A stretch of 64,000 nt of DNA from Caprimulgus europaeus (Eukaryota > Chordata > Aves > Caprimulgiformes > Caprimulgidae): the NCBI GenBank assembly GCA_907165065.1, contig OU015532.1:37986339-38050338 (forward strand), given 5' to 3'. Positions 12,595 through 25,330 of the stretch are shown in pieces. Position 1 is the first letter of the stretch. Each line of letters starts with the position of its first letter. The notes under the pieces are model-generated. The model searched no databases and was not told where the DNA came from. It worked only from the letters and a program-made list of their open reading frames with translations. Position numbers and translations under genes: made by a program.

Positions 12595-15500
12595 GTGAGT
12601 GCTCCCTGACTCCACTGGGACAGGCAGAATTGCCATTGGATTGGCTTTTCAGATTATCCTTAGACACTAAGTCAGTGTGATGCTAAGGAATTCCATACAG
12701 CTGCCTCTCATTGCTCCAGCAGTTTCATAAATGTGGCTCACGCTCACAGCTCTTTATTAAAAACATCTCTTCCATAACAGCCCACCAGATGCAAGCTCAG
12801 AGTCTGTCATGCCAGGAGACAACCCATAGAAAGGAGTATAAAGGAGGCAACTTGTTGCTTAGGAGAAGCCTCTTATTTTGGCAGCTCTCATCCCAGAAAC
12901 AGGGAAGGCTCTAACTGAAGCATTTTCCACGTGTCTGTTTCTGCTCCTGATGGGTTTGACAGAACACCTCCCTCAGTGTTGTACCTGTCTATCCAGCAGT
13001 GCACATATGTGTCTGTGTAGAGCTGATCTTTGCAAACAGGTTAACTAACTGTTGGCTTCCTGTGGCAAAGAGCTCAGTGGTGCTGCTTTTCACTGTACTG
13101 GCAGGAAAGGACATTGCTGACAAATTATTTCCACTTCTCTCCACTTTTGTTATGTGGGTCTCTCCCAGCTGAACAGGAATTCCTCCATCAAAGCAGGAAA
13201 GTAAAGAAGTTCACAGGAAAATGTTCATCCCACAGCTCTTAGTTTGTCTATGACTCTTCTAGTTTTAAAAGCATACTTACTGGATAAAGGGAGAACTCCC
13301 TTCCCCCTCCAAGTTTGACTTGTTGGTAGAGTCTTGCTGCTCAGTCATCCTGAATCAGCAAGGCATATACTCTGTGGTTTAAATCTCATAATCCATAAAG
13401 CAAAATGTGTTAGCTTAATTGGAATGAAATGGAGAAGCACCTTCTTCAAGCTCTTTATGGAACTCACTGCATGCCTGTGATCTCTGGAACATCCTGGCCT
13501 GTTCCAAAGTGTCTCAGTCTCTCTACCACAGCCGCTCCAACAGCCCCTTCCTATGATGGATAAGGAAGAGAACTGTTAGTTTACCTGACAGCAACAAGGT
13601 TCTGAAGAGGCTTTCCAAATTCAGCATAAGCTTCCTTTCCACAGTGGTCCCCTTTTCTGTTGCTGCACCCAGGCTGGAGAATAAAGCTGTGCTATTTTAG
13701 ATAGTATTCCCTGGGTGGCGTTCCTGCATGGTAGCACTTGGTCTACATCAGGGCTGAAGGTATTGTATTGTGATGAGCAGCAATCCCTCTGATTTCTTTA
13801 GTGTCCTGAAGGATCAGTAGCCTCATCAAAAATATGAAGCCTCAAAAATCTGACCCAGGGTTTGAAACAACTGGTCAGAGACAGTTGAGGTTTAACTAGC
13901 AGGTCTCTTTCGTAGAGCTAAAAAGAAGAGGAGGTAGGAGTCTCTGGAGAGAAAGACCTTAAAATTATTGGTAATGGATAAGATCCCACCTGCTCCATAT
14001 TGAGTAAATGAATCCCTAGCAGTTATCAGATGTTTTGTGTAGCTCTGAGCTTGTCAGCCCCCTAACATTTTGACAGTTCATTGTATGAGTTAGTGAGCAT
14101 CTTGTTGGGATATGAGATGGCAAATGTGCTGGAGTGAGCAGTTTTGCAGCATCACGTACTGATGCTGAAAATGGAGCACCTCTACCTACTTACCCTCCTC
14201 CCTGTCAGCATGCTCGGTGCCCTGAGTAATGCTGAAAATGGAAATCCTTACTCAACCAGTAAGCTGAAAAACGTACCAGGCATTGGTTTTCCCTGGGGAG
14301 AGGTCAAGCTACTTCTGAAAAATTTAAAGAAAACAAGTTCAAAGCAACTAAACCCAAGGGTTTGACTCCAAGAGAAGATGTGGAAAATGCAAACTAGTTT
14401 TCCAGTTTATGTGCATTTTTTGGGTATAGATTTCAGGCTGTAGACTTAAAAACAGTGGTCTTCCAGTTTTTTTCTTCTATTTGCATGCTCTTTTCCCATC
14501 AGCCTTACCTGCAAGTGTGTCCTGCATCCCCCTGCAGTTTCAGACCTGTGCTGCCGAAGAATTTGTTAAATGTAGCAAAAAGGAATTGAGGAATTGCATA
14601 CACCAGAATGTCCTGAATGTGAAATGCACAATAGTATTTGCCAATGGGGAAGTGAGGTTTTCCAGATCTTTACCAAAGACACAAATTAGGAACAGAGGCA
14701 ATATATATACAGACAGTTATTTGCTCTAGGGAGGTGAAAGGACTAGTGTAGCATTCTAGGCATGATATGCAGAGCTCAGCAGTACCAGCTCTAGGCCATT
14801 CTCTCTCCACTCCAAATTTATTCCTGTCTTGCAAGGGACCTTTAAAAGCCAAATTGGTTCCTGTACAGTCACACAGTACAGCTGAGGAAGGGTAGGAAGG
14901 AGTAACATGAACGGGCATATGTTATCTAACACTGAAAACTCCGCGTCCTGAAGCAACATCTGCCTTCCCTCTCTGTTCCCTGCCGTATGTTTGTGTGAGA
15001 GAGAAATGGAATACTTGCTGTCTTAAATATAGCCAGCCAGGTGACTTCTACCCCTTCCTTTGCTACTTCCATTAGCCAAGAAAACCTGTTACTTGGAACT
15101 TCTATTGTTTGGCCTCAAATATCCTGCTTATTGTGCTAGGCAATTATTGGCCTTGCTGGTGACATCAGGACATTTTTTAGCTTTTGCTCAGACAGATCTC
15201 TATATATAACATGTCCCCTACTGCTATCTATCAGTTCCTATGGACTGCTTGCACTGCTTTTGTGTTTTCCCAAAGGACCCTTGTGTGTGCATGTGTTGTT
15301 TTAGGTTCCCTTTACAGCTGATGGAGGGCTGTGAGCTTGAGCTATGAACTGTCCTCAATAAGAGATAGCTGGTGTGGCTTGACTGCGTGGGAAATGTGGG
15401 CTCCTCACATGTGCACCCAAGTATAACTCCTGAGAGCAGGCAACATGGATGTTTTTCCTTCCCTATAGCAGTGATTTAATGGAGTGGATTATTTTACCTT

Positions 15501-18500
15501 GTGTTCCTCTTGGTTTTGTAGAAAAGGACTCTCCTCCAACAATTGGAGTACCCACACTGTCCATAGTAGCCTCCACAGCAAGCTCTGTTGCCCTGATTCT
15601 GCTCTTAGTTGTGCTGTTTGTTTTGCTGCAGCCAAAGCTGAAGTCGTTCCATCATAGCAGGTAAGTGTAGCTGGGCTTTGGAGGGGCTCAAAGGTTTTTT
15701 TTGCAGCAGGAACACATTAGGGTATTTGGTTTAGGCCTTCCTTTTGGAGCAACTTACCACCTTGGTTGTCTGCTCCTGTTTTAATACCTCACTGGCACCT
15801 CCGCCTCATGGTCCACCATTAGTCTGAAATAGTGGTCTGTAGTACCCAGCTGCAGCCCCTGTTCTACCATACCCTCTGCTGAATGGTTTTCTTGCTCTTT
15901 TTCCTTGGCCTTGAATGTTAAAAGGTACAACCCTTGCTAGTCTGGCTATAAATCAATCTCCTGCCTCTTCCAGCCTTGGATAGCTGCCATCGTATGCATG
16001 TGGGTGTGTATCCGTATCTCCCCCAGTCTGTTTGTGAGATCCTATGGATGCAAATTCAGGCAGTACTGATGATCAGATACACATGTGAATCTGCCATCAC
16101 TTCCTGCTGGGAGAGGACAAACTTCCTGGCCTGGGTTTGGGGATAAGAGGAGGGACACAGCCATAATGCTGTTGCCAGCTGAGGTCAACAAAGTCTCTGT
16201 GGACTCTCTCTTTCAAACCAGCTACCAGTACTCCCTAAATAAGAGCAGAGACATGACTGTCCATCAGTGGGGAGGTTGAGAGGTGGGGCCCTGGAGTTTC
16301 CCCTTTTCTGAAGAAGTCCAAACCACTGGAAAGAAAAATTCATTCTCAGGACCCAGGAGCCTAGGTGATTCACACTGTGCCAATTTAAGAGCCATCTGCC
16401 CCACCCTGACAGAGGTTATCTTGACAGCAACAAAGGTGGCAGAACAGGCAGTGCTGGGTGTTGCAGAATATGGAAGTGTAAGAAGCTGAAATAAGTGGTG
16501 GTCAGAGCTCTTTCTTGTCTGCCAGCTGTGATATCAGAGGACTCTGAGTCATGGTCTGTGTCAGATTTAGCTATGGAGGCAGGCGAGGTGGAAAGCACTG
16601 TAACCTTTTCAGTTCTTGCTGATAAATCTATCAGGCATTGTGAATTACAGCCCTGCTCTTGTTTATGGCAGTTCACAGTAGGGCTGCAAGGCTGTGCTTG
16701 CTTGACCTTGTTAAACCACCATTCATGTTTCTGCCTGTTCTCCCCTGAATAAGTCGATGGTGAGCGTTAGAGTTCTGCTCTGGGAGGTTACTGGAGTTCT
16801 CAGTAACATATATATAAAATTATAAATATTCAACTTGTTTGGTTTTGGTTTTGTTTCTCCCCCTCCCCCTTCTTTGTTTCTTTTTTGAGGCGAGACCAAG
16901 GTGTGTCTGGAGATCAGGTCTCTATCATGGTGGATGGTGTCCAGGTGGCCTTGCCGTCCTACGAAGAAGCGGTGTATGGCAGCGCAGGGAACTGCATTCC
17001 CCCATCGGACTCCCGAGTGCAGATTGTGCTCTCAGAGGGAGCTGGGCAGCACGGAGCCAGAGAGATACAGCAGCAGGACCAAGGGGCTTGCAATAGCTTT
17101 GAAAGAGAAGATGAAGCCCCCGGACATTCTGGACTGTGTGAAGCCAGTGGCTCTCAACGCTCTGAAACTGTTCTTGTGCATCAGGCTGCTACCTCTTCCT
17201 GGGTAGCTGGCATGGCTAGCAGTAGACCTGTACACAAAGAGATCCAGGATTCAGAAAGCAGTGACATACAGAGCCTTTTATCACTCACTTCCTCCGAGGA
17301 ATACACAGATGGTACGTGACTTGGGCAGACAGCACTGAAGGAGACCCTTATAAGAGTAGGTTCTGCAGTTGACTTTCTAGGATGAAAATGGCAAGGACTG
17401 CTCGTATGTATGTCAGGCACCAGAGGTGTCCCAGTCTCCATGGCATGTTCCACAACTTAGATGTGCAAGCAGTATTAAACATTGTCTTCTGAAGTATATG
17501 GTGCTCTCAGACATGGGAGCCCACAGCAGTCAGGAAAGGCTGCTGCTCTTTTTTGTTGTCTTAGCAAAGGATTTGCCAGCCTCCAGCATCATTGTGCAAA
17601 TGCAGTGAAATAGCTGTGTTTGTGGAAAACAAGTTGGTGGGAGTGGGAGGTTATGCTTGGGATACAAACCCTTTGTGGTGTCTGGGCTTCTTCATTTTTA
17701 GACTGCTTCAGTAAGCAGCTTACTGCCACAGTGCTGCTGCCTTGGCATGTGAGAAGGCCTAAAGGGATGTGCTTGAACTTTACTGGGCAGAGGAGCAAGT
17801 CTGTTAAACAGTCAGTGCATCTTGCATTCCTCACTTCTATTCTGCTCCAAAGGAGCAGCTTTGCAAGGAGCTGATGTGAAGCTGCAGCTTAAGGTTGCTT
17901 CTGCAGAGACTGATGTGTTTTAGGCAAGAAGTGTAACTGGCTTGTAGATAGCTCAGGGCAGAACTTCTCCTTTCTATGGTGTCAAGCCATAGTGCTACAG
18001 TAATACCTTGCAGAACCCTTGCAGTAAAAACAGTTAAAAGGGATTTCCACTAAAGGGCAGAAATGGCAACATGTCCTGAGATGGGCATTAAACCTCAAGT
18101 GTGTAAGCAGCAGAAATCCAAAAGTGAATCTTTAAAAAAAAACCCAAAAAGACAAAAACCAAACTGCAGTGTAGAAATTAGAGGATGTTGCCTCTGCACT
18201 GTGTCACTTTTATCACTGCCTGGAAACATGTATTGTCTCTAAGGCTTGTTGTGCAGTGGCAGATTGCCCCTTGCAGCAGGAGACCACAAAGCTTGTGTCT
18301 GTAGCTCAAAGATGAGGAAGCTGCAGCTACTGGAAGAAGTCACATTTATTCAAGTTAAAGGGCAAGTATGATCCTTGTATTTCCAGCCATCCCTGTCACA
18401 GTAAGAAACATATCTTGGACATTTTTAGAAACTAAAAAATTGATGAGGTCATGGGAAAGAAGGAAACTGTCATTCCTAAGGGAAGTTATTACCTTCCTCT

Positions 18501-19126
18501 AAACAGCATTGGGGAGGCTTTACTGTGAATAGCGTATCTTGTTGTGGGACCTCCAGTTCAAGAGATGTGGAGAAACTGGAAGGGCTCTGTTGGAGGCCTG
18601 CTAAGATAGTCAGGAGCTTGTGGGAAGTGACTGAGGAAGCTGGGCTTCTTTAATCTGTTGAAGAAGCAGCTGAGGGCCAAGCCAACAGCTGACTACAATT
18701 ACTTTACAGGGGGTTGAAAACACTATGGAGCCAAACTCTTCTCACAGCCAGATATAGCATGGGGCAATGCCACAGGCTGTAACTTGGCAGATTCAGGTTG
18801 GGCATTAGGAAAATATTTTGTGCTAGAAGGGTAGTGCAGGACTAGATGGGCACTCGGAGAGGTGATGGATTCTGTGCCCTTGGAGACTTTCAAGGCTGAA
18901 GCTGGCAATGGTCCTGCTCGCAGGGGCAGGTTGGAGCAGTCCTCCAGACGTCCCTTCTACTGTGTTGTGATGACAGGAAGACAACTGTATTATCTCATTA
19001 TGGAAGTGGGAGCCTGTCTTGCTTTCAACAGTGTTTTTTTCTGGTGTGCATTGAACTGCAAAAGTTTGACTTTATCTTTTTTTCTCTCCCCACCATTCAG
19101 ATATTCCCTTACTGAAGGAAGCATGA
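12397..19126 (+). CDS. SUSD6: SUSD6, sushi domain-containing protein 6 (partial, four 3' coding exons)
   Basis: Single-pass type I membrane protein, known in human as KIAA0247 or DRAGO. It is p53-responsive and reported to help the E3 ligase WWP2 and TMEM127 remove MHC class I from the surface. Exons are 12397-12594 (sushi), 15522-15660 (transmembrane), 16890-17311 (cytoplasmic tail) and 19101-19126 (ending IPLLKEA and TGA). All acceptors end AG and all donors are GT (GTGAGT, GTAAGT, GTACGT). The phases join without a break into about 260 residues, against 303 in human, and the difference equals the missing leader exon. The tail contains LPSYEEAVYG, an L/PPxY-type WW-binding motif consistent with WWP2 recruitment. 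No disabling change is seen. SRSF5 follows on the same strand, as in other amniotes. Confidence 0.93.
12595..15521 (+). other. SUSD6 intron after the sushi exon
   Basis: Ordinary intronic sequence of 2.9 kb. I see no exon, RNA gene or recognisable transposon in it. Confidence 0.8.
15522..15660 (+). CDS. SUSD6: SUSD6 exon: transmembrane segment
   Basis: The exon encodes a short juxtamembrane stretch (KDSPPTIGVPT), then one strongly hydrophobic helix from LSIVAS to VLFVLL, followed by a basic stop-transfer stretch (QPKLKSFHHSR). It is flanked by TTTTGTAG and GTAAGT. The transmembrane part appears nearly identical to the mammalian protein as I recall it, while the juxtamembrane part is more variable. 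Confidence 0.94.
15661..16889 (+). other. SUSD6 intron after the transmembrane exon
   Basis: Ordinary intronic sequence of 1.2 kb. It ends in a long C/T-rich tract before the AG acceptor. Nothing else is recognised. Confidence 0.8.
16890..17311 (+). CDS. SUSD6: SUSD6 exon: cytoplasmic tail with LPSY motif
   Basis: This 422-base exon follows a long pyrimidine tract (about 16852-16886) and ends at GTACGT. It encodes the acidic, serine-rich cytoplasmic tail. Landmarks are DQVSIMVDGVQVALPSYEEA near the start, VQIVLSEG in the middle and SDIQSLLSLTSSEEYTD at the end. The LPSY core is the likely WW-domain ligand. The central part is the most diverged from mammals. Confidence 0.94.
17312..19100 (+). 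other. SUSD6 last intron
   Basis: Intron of 1.8 kb between the cytoplasmic-tail exon and the terminal coding exon. Its only recognisable content is an old CR1 fragment near 18530-18910. Confidence 0.8.
18530..18910 (+). mobile_element. Old CR1 LINE 3' fragment
   Basis: The block keeps the skeleton of a CR1 3' region: 'gaaactggaagggctctgttgg' early, 'ttgggcattaggaaaatattttg' in the middle and 'gatggattctgtgcccttgg' before 'ctttcaaggctgaa'. It is heavily diverged with indels and has no tail repeat. It lies in the last SUSD6 intron, and no effect on splicing is evident. Confidence 0.5.
19101..19126 (+). CDS. SUSD6: SUSD6 terminal coding exon (IPLLKEA, stop)
   Basis: After the acceptor CACCATTCAG, the two carried bases complete an aspartate. 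The codons for I-P-L-L-K-E-A and TGA follow, reproducing the conserved C-terminus of SUSD6. It is too short to be found by an ORF scan. The exon continues into the 3' UTR. Confidence 0.9.
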
Positions 19127-19921
19127 GGCCTGCTGTGTTTGTCTAGCCTTCTCCCTCTTGGATTTCTTCCTCCTCCCCTCCCCCTGCCTTCAGGACAGAA
19201 GCACTCTGTGCAGCCTTCCCCATCCTCATGAGCTGTACCCTGGATACCTCCAAGCAGAGACACCCTCAGCTGAAGATCCAAAGGATGTCGCCAGGTTGCC
19301 TCCTGGATGCACCAGCGGAGTTGGTGCAGCGCTGGCTTCCCCATTCCATCTGCATCAGGGGCTCAAGGAACAGAGTGGATGTGATCTCTCCTCCCCTCTT
19401 CCCCAGCCAGATGTTTGACAGCAGTCTCTGAAGAGCTGCTCTTTTCTTGTGCCTTTTTCTTCCTCACACTGGCTTGTTGCAGCTTATCAGCCTCTCTAGC
19501 CCTTCTGCTGCCCAGAGAGCAGGGGCTAAAACTGCTTGTTCTCTGGGTGCAGACACAGTTTATGTATGTGTATATATGTGATATAGGCTCTTCTACCAGC
19601 ATTCTCTTTGTCATAGGGCAGGACAAAACTGGAACTGAAGCTGGGCTTGGGAGGGATCTCTTAGGGCTGCTTGTGATGTCTAGCAGCGCCTCAGATGAGA
19701 TGGGCTGTGTTACATCTTAGCTGTGCAGTAACAGTTCATTGAGAATTGCTACAGCACTGAAGGCTGAAAAGTCCAACGTGTAGGAATGCTGTCTGCCCCC
19801 TTCTCAAAAACCATCTCTGCAGGAGTCCATTCCCAAAAGTCACTTTTATCTCCTCCTTCCTTCTCTACCTGTGCAGCCCACTTGGTTATGCTGTGTTTCT
19901 AGAAGCTGGGACTGTACTGCT

Positions 19922-19927
19922 AATAAA
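19922..19927 (+). promoter_or_regulatory. Proximal polyadenylation signal AATAAA (SUSD6)
   Basis: Canonical AATAAA about 0.8 kb after the SUSD6 stop, a candidate end for a short transcript. It is not confirmed by a strong downstream GU-rich element. Confidence 0.35.
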
Positions 19928-22900
19928 ACAACCCTTCCAGCTTTGGTCTGGTACCAGAGCAGCTCCTGATGGTAGCTCATAGAATAGCCTTGGAGAACAG
20001 CCAGTGGTTAGCAGGGTCCAGAAAGCTTGGAGGATGTAAAGCAGACTTTCAGTTAACCTACTGTGTTAACTATGAGTTAGCCCTATTTACTGAGGCATCA
20101 GGACTGGAACCAAATTTGTGGCCCAGCAATTCTGAGTAAGCTGTGTGTCTGAAAGCTTTTTCAGTTAAGGTAGTTCTGCACTAAAGCTTAGGTTCCTTTT
20201 GGTCAGATCTTCAGGCAGAGGTAACACTTTTCAGATGTAATTGGAAGTGGTTCAGATGTTTGAAAACGTCAAGAGAAAAAAATGCCTGTAGGTTCCTTGT
20301 GGCTGGGTGTAAGCAGCGTTTGTGAAGTCTCTCCTAAATAGGACACAGTTGCCTGTTGCTGTGAGGGAAGGTTGGCTACGTTGGCAGCAGTGCCAGACAA
20401 CACCATAGCTTATTCCTGAACCTATGTTTTGAAGACTCTTTCAAGTTCTGGTAACAGAGAAAGGAAAATCCAAAAATGTGTGTGCCACTGCCCCCCACAG
20501 ATATCTGTAGCAGGTCAGAATATTCTGCTTAACAGGACACTCTTTTTGCCAGAAGCCACATTCACCTGGGATAGGTGATCCAATGACAAAAGCATTGTGA
20601 TGGTTTTAAGGTTCTTCCTCAGGGAGGTCTGAACACTGTGTTCCCTGGGTTTGGTTTCAGCAAGCAGAGCTGGCTTCTTGCATGTATCTTGTCATAACTG
20701 GCTTGAAGTAACTAGGGGAGTGTTTGCCCTGTGAGAAGCTGCTAAATGTTTATTTTGAGTTGAAGGAGCAAAATATCATGGCCTTACACATCATGTGGTA
20801 ATGTACAGGTAAACAGAGATGCTATCTTTGCTGCTTTGCTTTTGGTTTATCATCCTCACCATCCTCATCCTTGTTTCAGGAACATACCATCAGAGCACTT
20901 GGTAGAAGTGACACAACACCTTTATATATAAGATCACTGTGGCTTAGCCCCAGTTCCTGCAAATGGGGATTGGCCATAGTATGGGCCCATGCACCCGCTG
21001 CTCCTGCTCATTAGCTCTTAAATCCCAGGACAGCTGGGACAGCGCATGCCTGTGGATGGAAGAATCCTATTTCCCTATCCTTGTTTTAGAGGGCTGTTAT
21101 TAATTAAAAAAATAGTGTTTTAAACTTCCTTCCCTATTGCTCATGTTACCTTGCATTGACACAAGGATTTGATAAATATGATTTGGGTATTTTTTGTTCA
21201 GTTGGGATGATGAAAATCCCATGTGCTGGGCTGCGGTGTCTCAACCTCAAGCACTGTACAGGGCAAATGTTGTTTACACATCTGCTATTGGAATTTTAGA
21301 AAATAAATGTGGGAATGTTTGTATTTAGCTTTTAACTCCTACCTGGGAAATAGTCTAAGCTTGAGCAAGTTGTCTCGTTCACTGGTTTTATCAGGGCAGT
21401 TGGAGGGATCAAGGGAGAGCGGTGGTAAGGCTCAGGGAGTGTGGAGGGAAGAATATGTGACTTCTTTCCTGCTACCTAAACCAACTTGGAGCAGGAGGAG
21501 TTGCTCTTCATGTATTTAAGGTCCTGTCTATTCAAACTGACCCTCAGCAATCAAGGTGTACAAGTCAGGTATGTGCTGTCTTCCTGCAAGGGACAGTCCA
21601 TTAGCTTAGTGTTAGCTCCAGGTTGGTGGGAGAATCCCATAATGCAGCTGGAAGCTGATCCTGAGGCCTGGCCTTGCCCTGCATGAGCTCCTGCTCTGCC
21701 AGCAGAAAGCACATGCCCTGTGGCCCTACCTCTTCTCTGCTATTGTAAAGCAAGCAGCTGCCCATTTGGGAGAGAAAATTCAGTTTGGGATGGGAAGAGA
21801 AAGAAGCAAACTGCGCAGAAGAGGGAGTGCTTTAGGGTTTTTTTCATTTACAGAAATTGTGGGAAATGGCTTTACTAAGGAGGGGGGAAATGCAGAGCTG
21901 GAGGAACATGTGCAAGCATAGATTTTGTGATCAGGCATAGAGGCAGCTTCTCTTGGCTTCCTGAGAGGGTAAACCAGCTGCCCCCAGGCCAGTCTCTGCT
22001 GTGCTGGCTGGTAACTCCAGCTTCCAGTGCTTGTAGAAGAGCCTGTTCCCTGCAGCAGCACCTGTGACTTGCCTGCACATTGCTCTTGCCCATGACCTCA
22101 TCTTTAGAGTTTATTTTCATATAAAATGAGGTAGAATGGCTGGAGAGGAACCTTTGAGATGTCTGCTCAAGGGGGGGAGAGAGGAAAGCCTCATTTTACT
22201 GATTATCAAGTGATTGTTACTTATTCATGCTTGTTCTAATTCTGCAGAGGCTGAAGGATTGGGAAGTCTTTTGGGCAGAGATTTGGGAAAAACTAAACTG
22301 CACAGTCCTGTCTTTACTTATGGGAGCAAGGGCTGAGGCTTAAAGATCCCTCAGTTGTGAGCTCTGCTCTATCTCGGGAGCATTCAATACTTGTGAGCAA
22401 AGAGTGTGTCCTCTTTGGCTGTTGCCAGAGGTAGATGGAGCCCAGATCTCAGTGTGGTGGATGGGGAGCACAGGGGGGCAGCTTTGCAAGACATAACACA
22501 GTAAACTTTTTTTTTCTGGTATGTTTTTTTGCTTTTGGTTTGGTTTTGTTTTTTCCTGATGGGGCAACAGCCTCCTTACCTTTTTTCCCCACTTACATCT
22601 GGCAAAAGAATTCAAAGGTAGGTGTTTTTTTCTTATTTAACACTCCTGCATAATCATCTCATGTTCTGTCATAGATGCTGGATCCTGTGATATTCAAGAA
22701 CATTAAAATTATTTAATTACATTGGAAAAATAAAAATAACAATTATTTTAAATATTTCTGTTATTTTTGGAGTTTAATAGGTTAAAAAATTAAAAGGGCA
22801 TTTCAGAAATTCAAAGTTCTATGTGCAATAAAAACCCCCTCCTTGCTCCCTTTCAGTTGCATAGTTTTGGGGTTTTTTAAATAAATAAAATACAGCCTAC

Positions 22901-24819
22901 TGCAATGTTTACAGCCCAAGCGTTGTAGAACTTGGACCAGTCTGAGAGAACCAGAAAGTGAAGCTGATGGTAACCCATGGGCAGGCAGAGCGGTCTCCTG
23001 TCAGGGTCAGCATGATGGAGCTCAGCTCAAACGATTGTGTCAGAGGCTCCTGACACCTTGAAGGGGGTCAGTGGCACTGGTGAGAGAGATGGTTTTGTGC
23101 ATTCTGGTTTTAAATATCTTGCATTTCCCCATCATTAACTGTAGAAGAGGTAAAAAATGAAGTATGAAGTTAGGAGGAGAGACGTGCTGCAGCATGTGAG
23201 CCTGTGGAGTTGTTGCTGAGTTAAAACTTGATGAGTTGGGAGGGAGAAGAGCTTAATGCATTTTTATCCTTAACCACCAGGGAACTTGCTGTGCAGAAGA
23301 ATGCTTACTTGGCAAGCATGCTGCTTGTTGTTCTCCCCCTGGACATCTCCCCTGAGATTCCTCCTTAGCCTTTCAGCTCTGGCATGGTGATTCTTTTAGT
23401 GCATCTGAAGCCTTTATCTGGCCTTTCTGCACATAGAGAAGCTGGGTGTGTTAGGTAGAAATCTGTTCTGCTTGTTTTGGGGTGGAAAGATCCTGAGATG
23501 CTCCCAGAGGTGGATGACTTGGGTCAATACTGAGGAGTGGGGCTAAGAGAGCAACAAGCTCAGCTGTTGGAAATAATCTGGGTTGGTTCAGTCATTTGTA
23601 GCAGAGAAAAGGGAACACAGGGCCAGGGATAAGGAAGAGCTGTGACTGAAAACAGAGGTATGCTGCAGGCTGACAGGCTAATGCATTCATGACCGGCTTG
23701 TAAGGAAGCTTGTGCTTTGTTTAGGTGATTTAGCAGACACCAGTTGGCTTACTTTATATATAAAAAAAAAAATTAATGTACAACTGGTTGGAAATACCGA
23801 GATGTCCTTGTTGATCTCTTTAGAACACATTTGCAAAACCTGGGTTTACTGTTGTGATAGCAGTTGTTTAAAAAGAAAACAAAACTGCCTTATTACTCCA
23901 TCCAGATAACTAATTCAATCAATTTCACTTTCTGGTTTCTGTATATAAATGCAATAAATCCCATCCATTTTGCACATCCTGCCTCACCCTTTAGTCCTTA
24001 GCAGGGCACTGCAGATTGAACTTGCTCTTTGTGAACACCTTTGTTTGCAGAAGGCCTTCATTAGAAAACACTGATTCTCTGTGATACGGTTTGGAAGCAC
24101 AGAGAGGTTTTGTAGAGCAGGCTTCATTTTAAGGCATATTTTTATACAGGAAATAAGCCCCCTTTCAACCCTTCATCCCCTCCTCCTGCCCTTCCACACC
24201 AGGACAGAGCATGCCACTTCCCACACTTCTCTTCAGGGCCCTGTGCTCAGCACTGCTTCCAGTCTCAGCCCTCTGCAGATGATGTATGGATACATGTACC
24301 CACCAGAATAGGTTCTACTGATGCTCTGCACACGCTTTCTGTACACTGTGCTTTTGCTTCTGTCCTGGGCTGAGCGAGGATGGTGGCAACTGGGTTGTGC
24401 TGGAAGATGTTTTAGTTCTGATTCTCAAATTTGTTTCCTTCCAAAAGAAATCAAAGCGAAGCTGTCTGTGAAGCAGATGTCCTATGATGCCGTGGGTAGA
24501 CTACTGGTAGTTGCTGATGCAAATGCAAGGGGAGCTTGATTGCCTTTGTGCATTAATCTTTTCTTTCCTGTATGTGTTTTCTTTTTATCTGAATTGCACC
24601 ACTATGGATTTTTTTGCAGAATGGTACTCCATAGATATGTGGGATTTAAAAACAAAACCATAATTGATGCTGTGCAGGATGTCACTCAGTTAATTTTATT
24701 TTGCTTTATTTTATATATATTTTCTGGTATCCTGTACATTGCAGTGGGTGTGAAGATAGTATTTTAATATTTGTACAAAGTTTAATTTAATTGTTCTATG
24801 TATATAACTGCATTTCTAA

Positions 24820-24825
24820 ATTAAA
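24820..24825 (+). promoter_or_regulatory. Distal polyadenylation signal ATTAAA (candidate SUSD6 end)
   Basis: ATTAAA runs into an A tract and is followed by T-rich sequence (TTTCGTGTATTTTTTTC near 24860). It comes after about 150 bases of AT-rich, UTR-like sequence. This is the most convincing distal end of SUSD6 in the window. Confidence 0.4.
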
Positions 24826-25099
24826 AAAAAAAAAGTTCTTTTGAAGTGAATGTATAATCTTTCGTGTATTTTTTTCAACTGCATGGGCCTTATGGGCTGA
24901 AGATCTGGCAAATCATTGGTGAATATGTTGCAGTGGTGCAGTGCCTTCCACCTGAAGGCCCCTGGTCTAATGTGCAGACTCGCTGCATGAGGCTGGGCAA
25001 GGTGTTTGCTTGCCTTTACTTTCTACAGCACCATGTGCAGGCTTAGCAATCACTAATGTGGGGGGAAAGACCCTGCCTGTGTGCTCTGTCCCCTCTTCT

Positions 25100-25330
25100 G
25101 CTCTCCCCGGTTAGGTAAAAGCTTGTGCAGTCTGAGTTACGTGGGAGGAGGCAGCAACAGCCGGTCAGTGGTGGAGCAGAAGGAGGTGAGCTGGAGGGAG
25201 GACACGGCAGCGGTAGGAGCCACGCGCCCGCGGGGTCTGTGCGCCAGGAGAAGCGGCAATAGCAATGAGGGGAGAGGGGCTGGCTGCACCAGGGGGTACG
25301 GGGTGGGTGAAGGCCGTGGGGGGCCTCAAG
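25100..25330. promoter_or_regulatory. Small CpG-rich patch just beyond SUSD6
   Basis: GC-rich segment with a cluster of CG dinucleotides, including CCACGCGCCCGCGGGG near 25220. It is flanked by AT-rich DNA. It could be a small CpG island acting as a promoter or enhancer, or a remnant of one. No gene is seen starting from it in either direction. Confidence 0.25.

Larger units (their letters stand above)
19127..24845 (+). other. SUSD6: Probable long SUSD6 3' UTR
   Basis: No splice acceptor or coding frame of note follows the SUSD6 stop. The stretch contains AATAAA signals at 19922-19927 and 21302-21307. It ends in a very AT-rich segment (24690-24835) with ATTAAA at 24820-24825. SUSD6 mRNA in mammals has a 3' UTR of several kilobases, so a distal end here is plausible. 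Short and long UTR forms are likely. The exact cleavage site is not determined from sequence alone. Confidence 0.5.
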
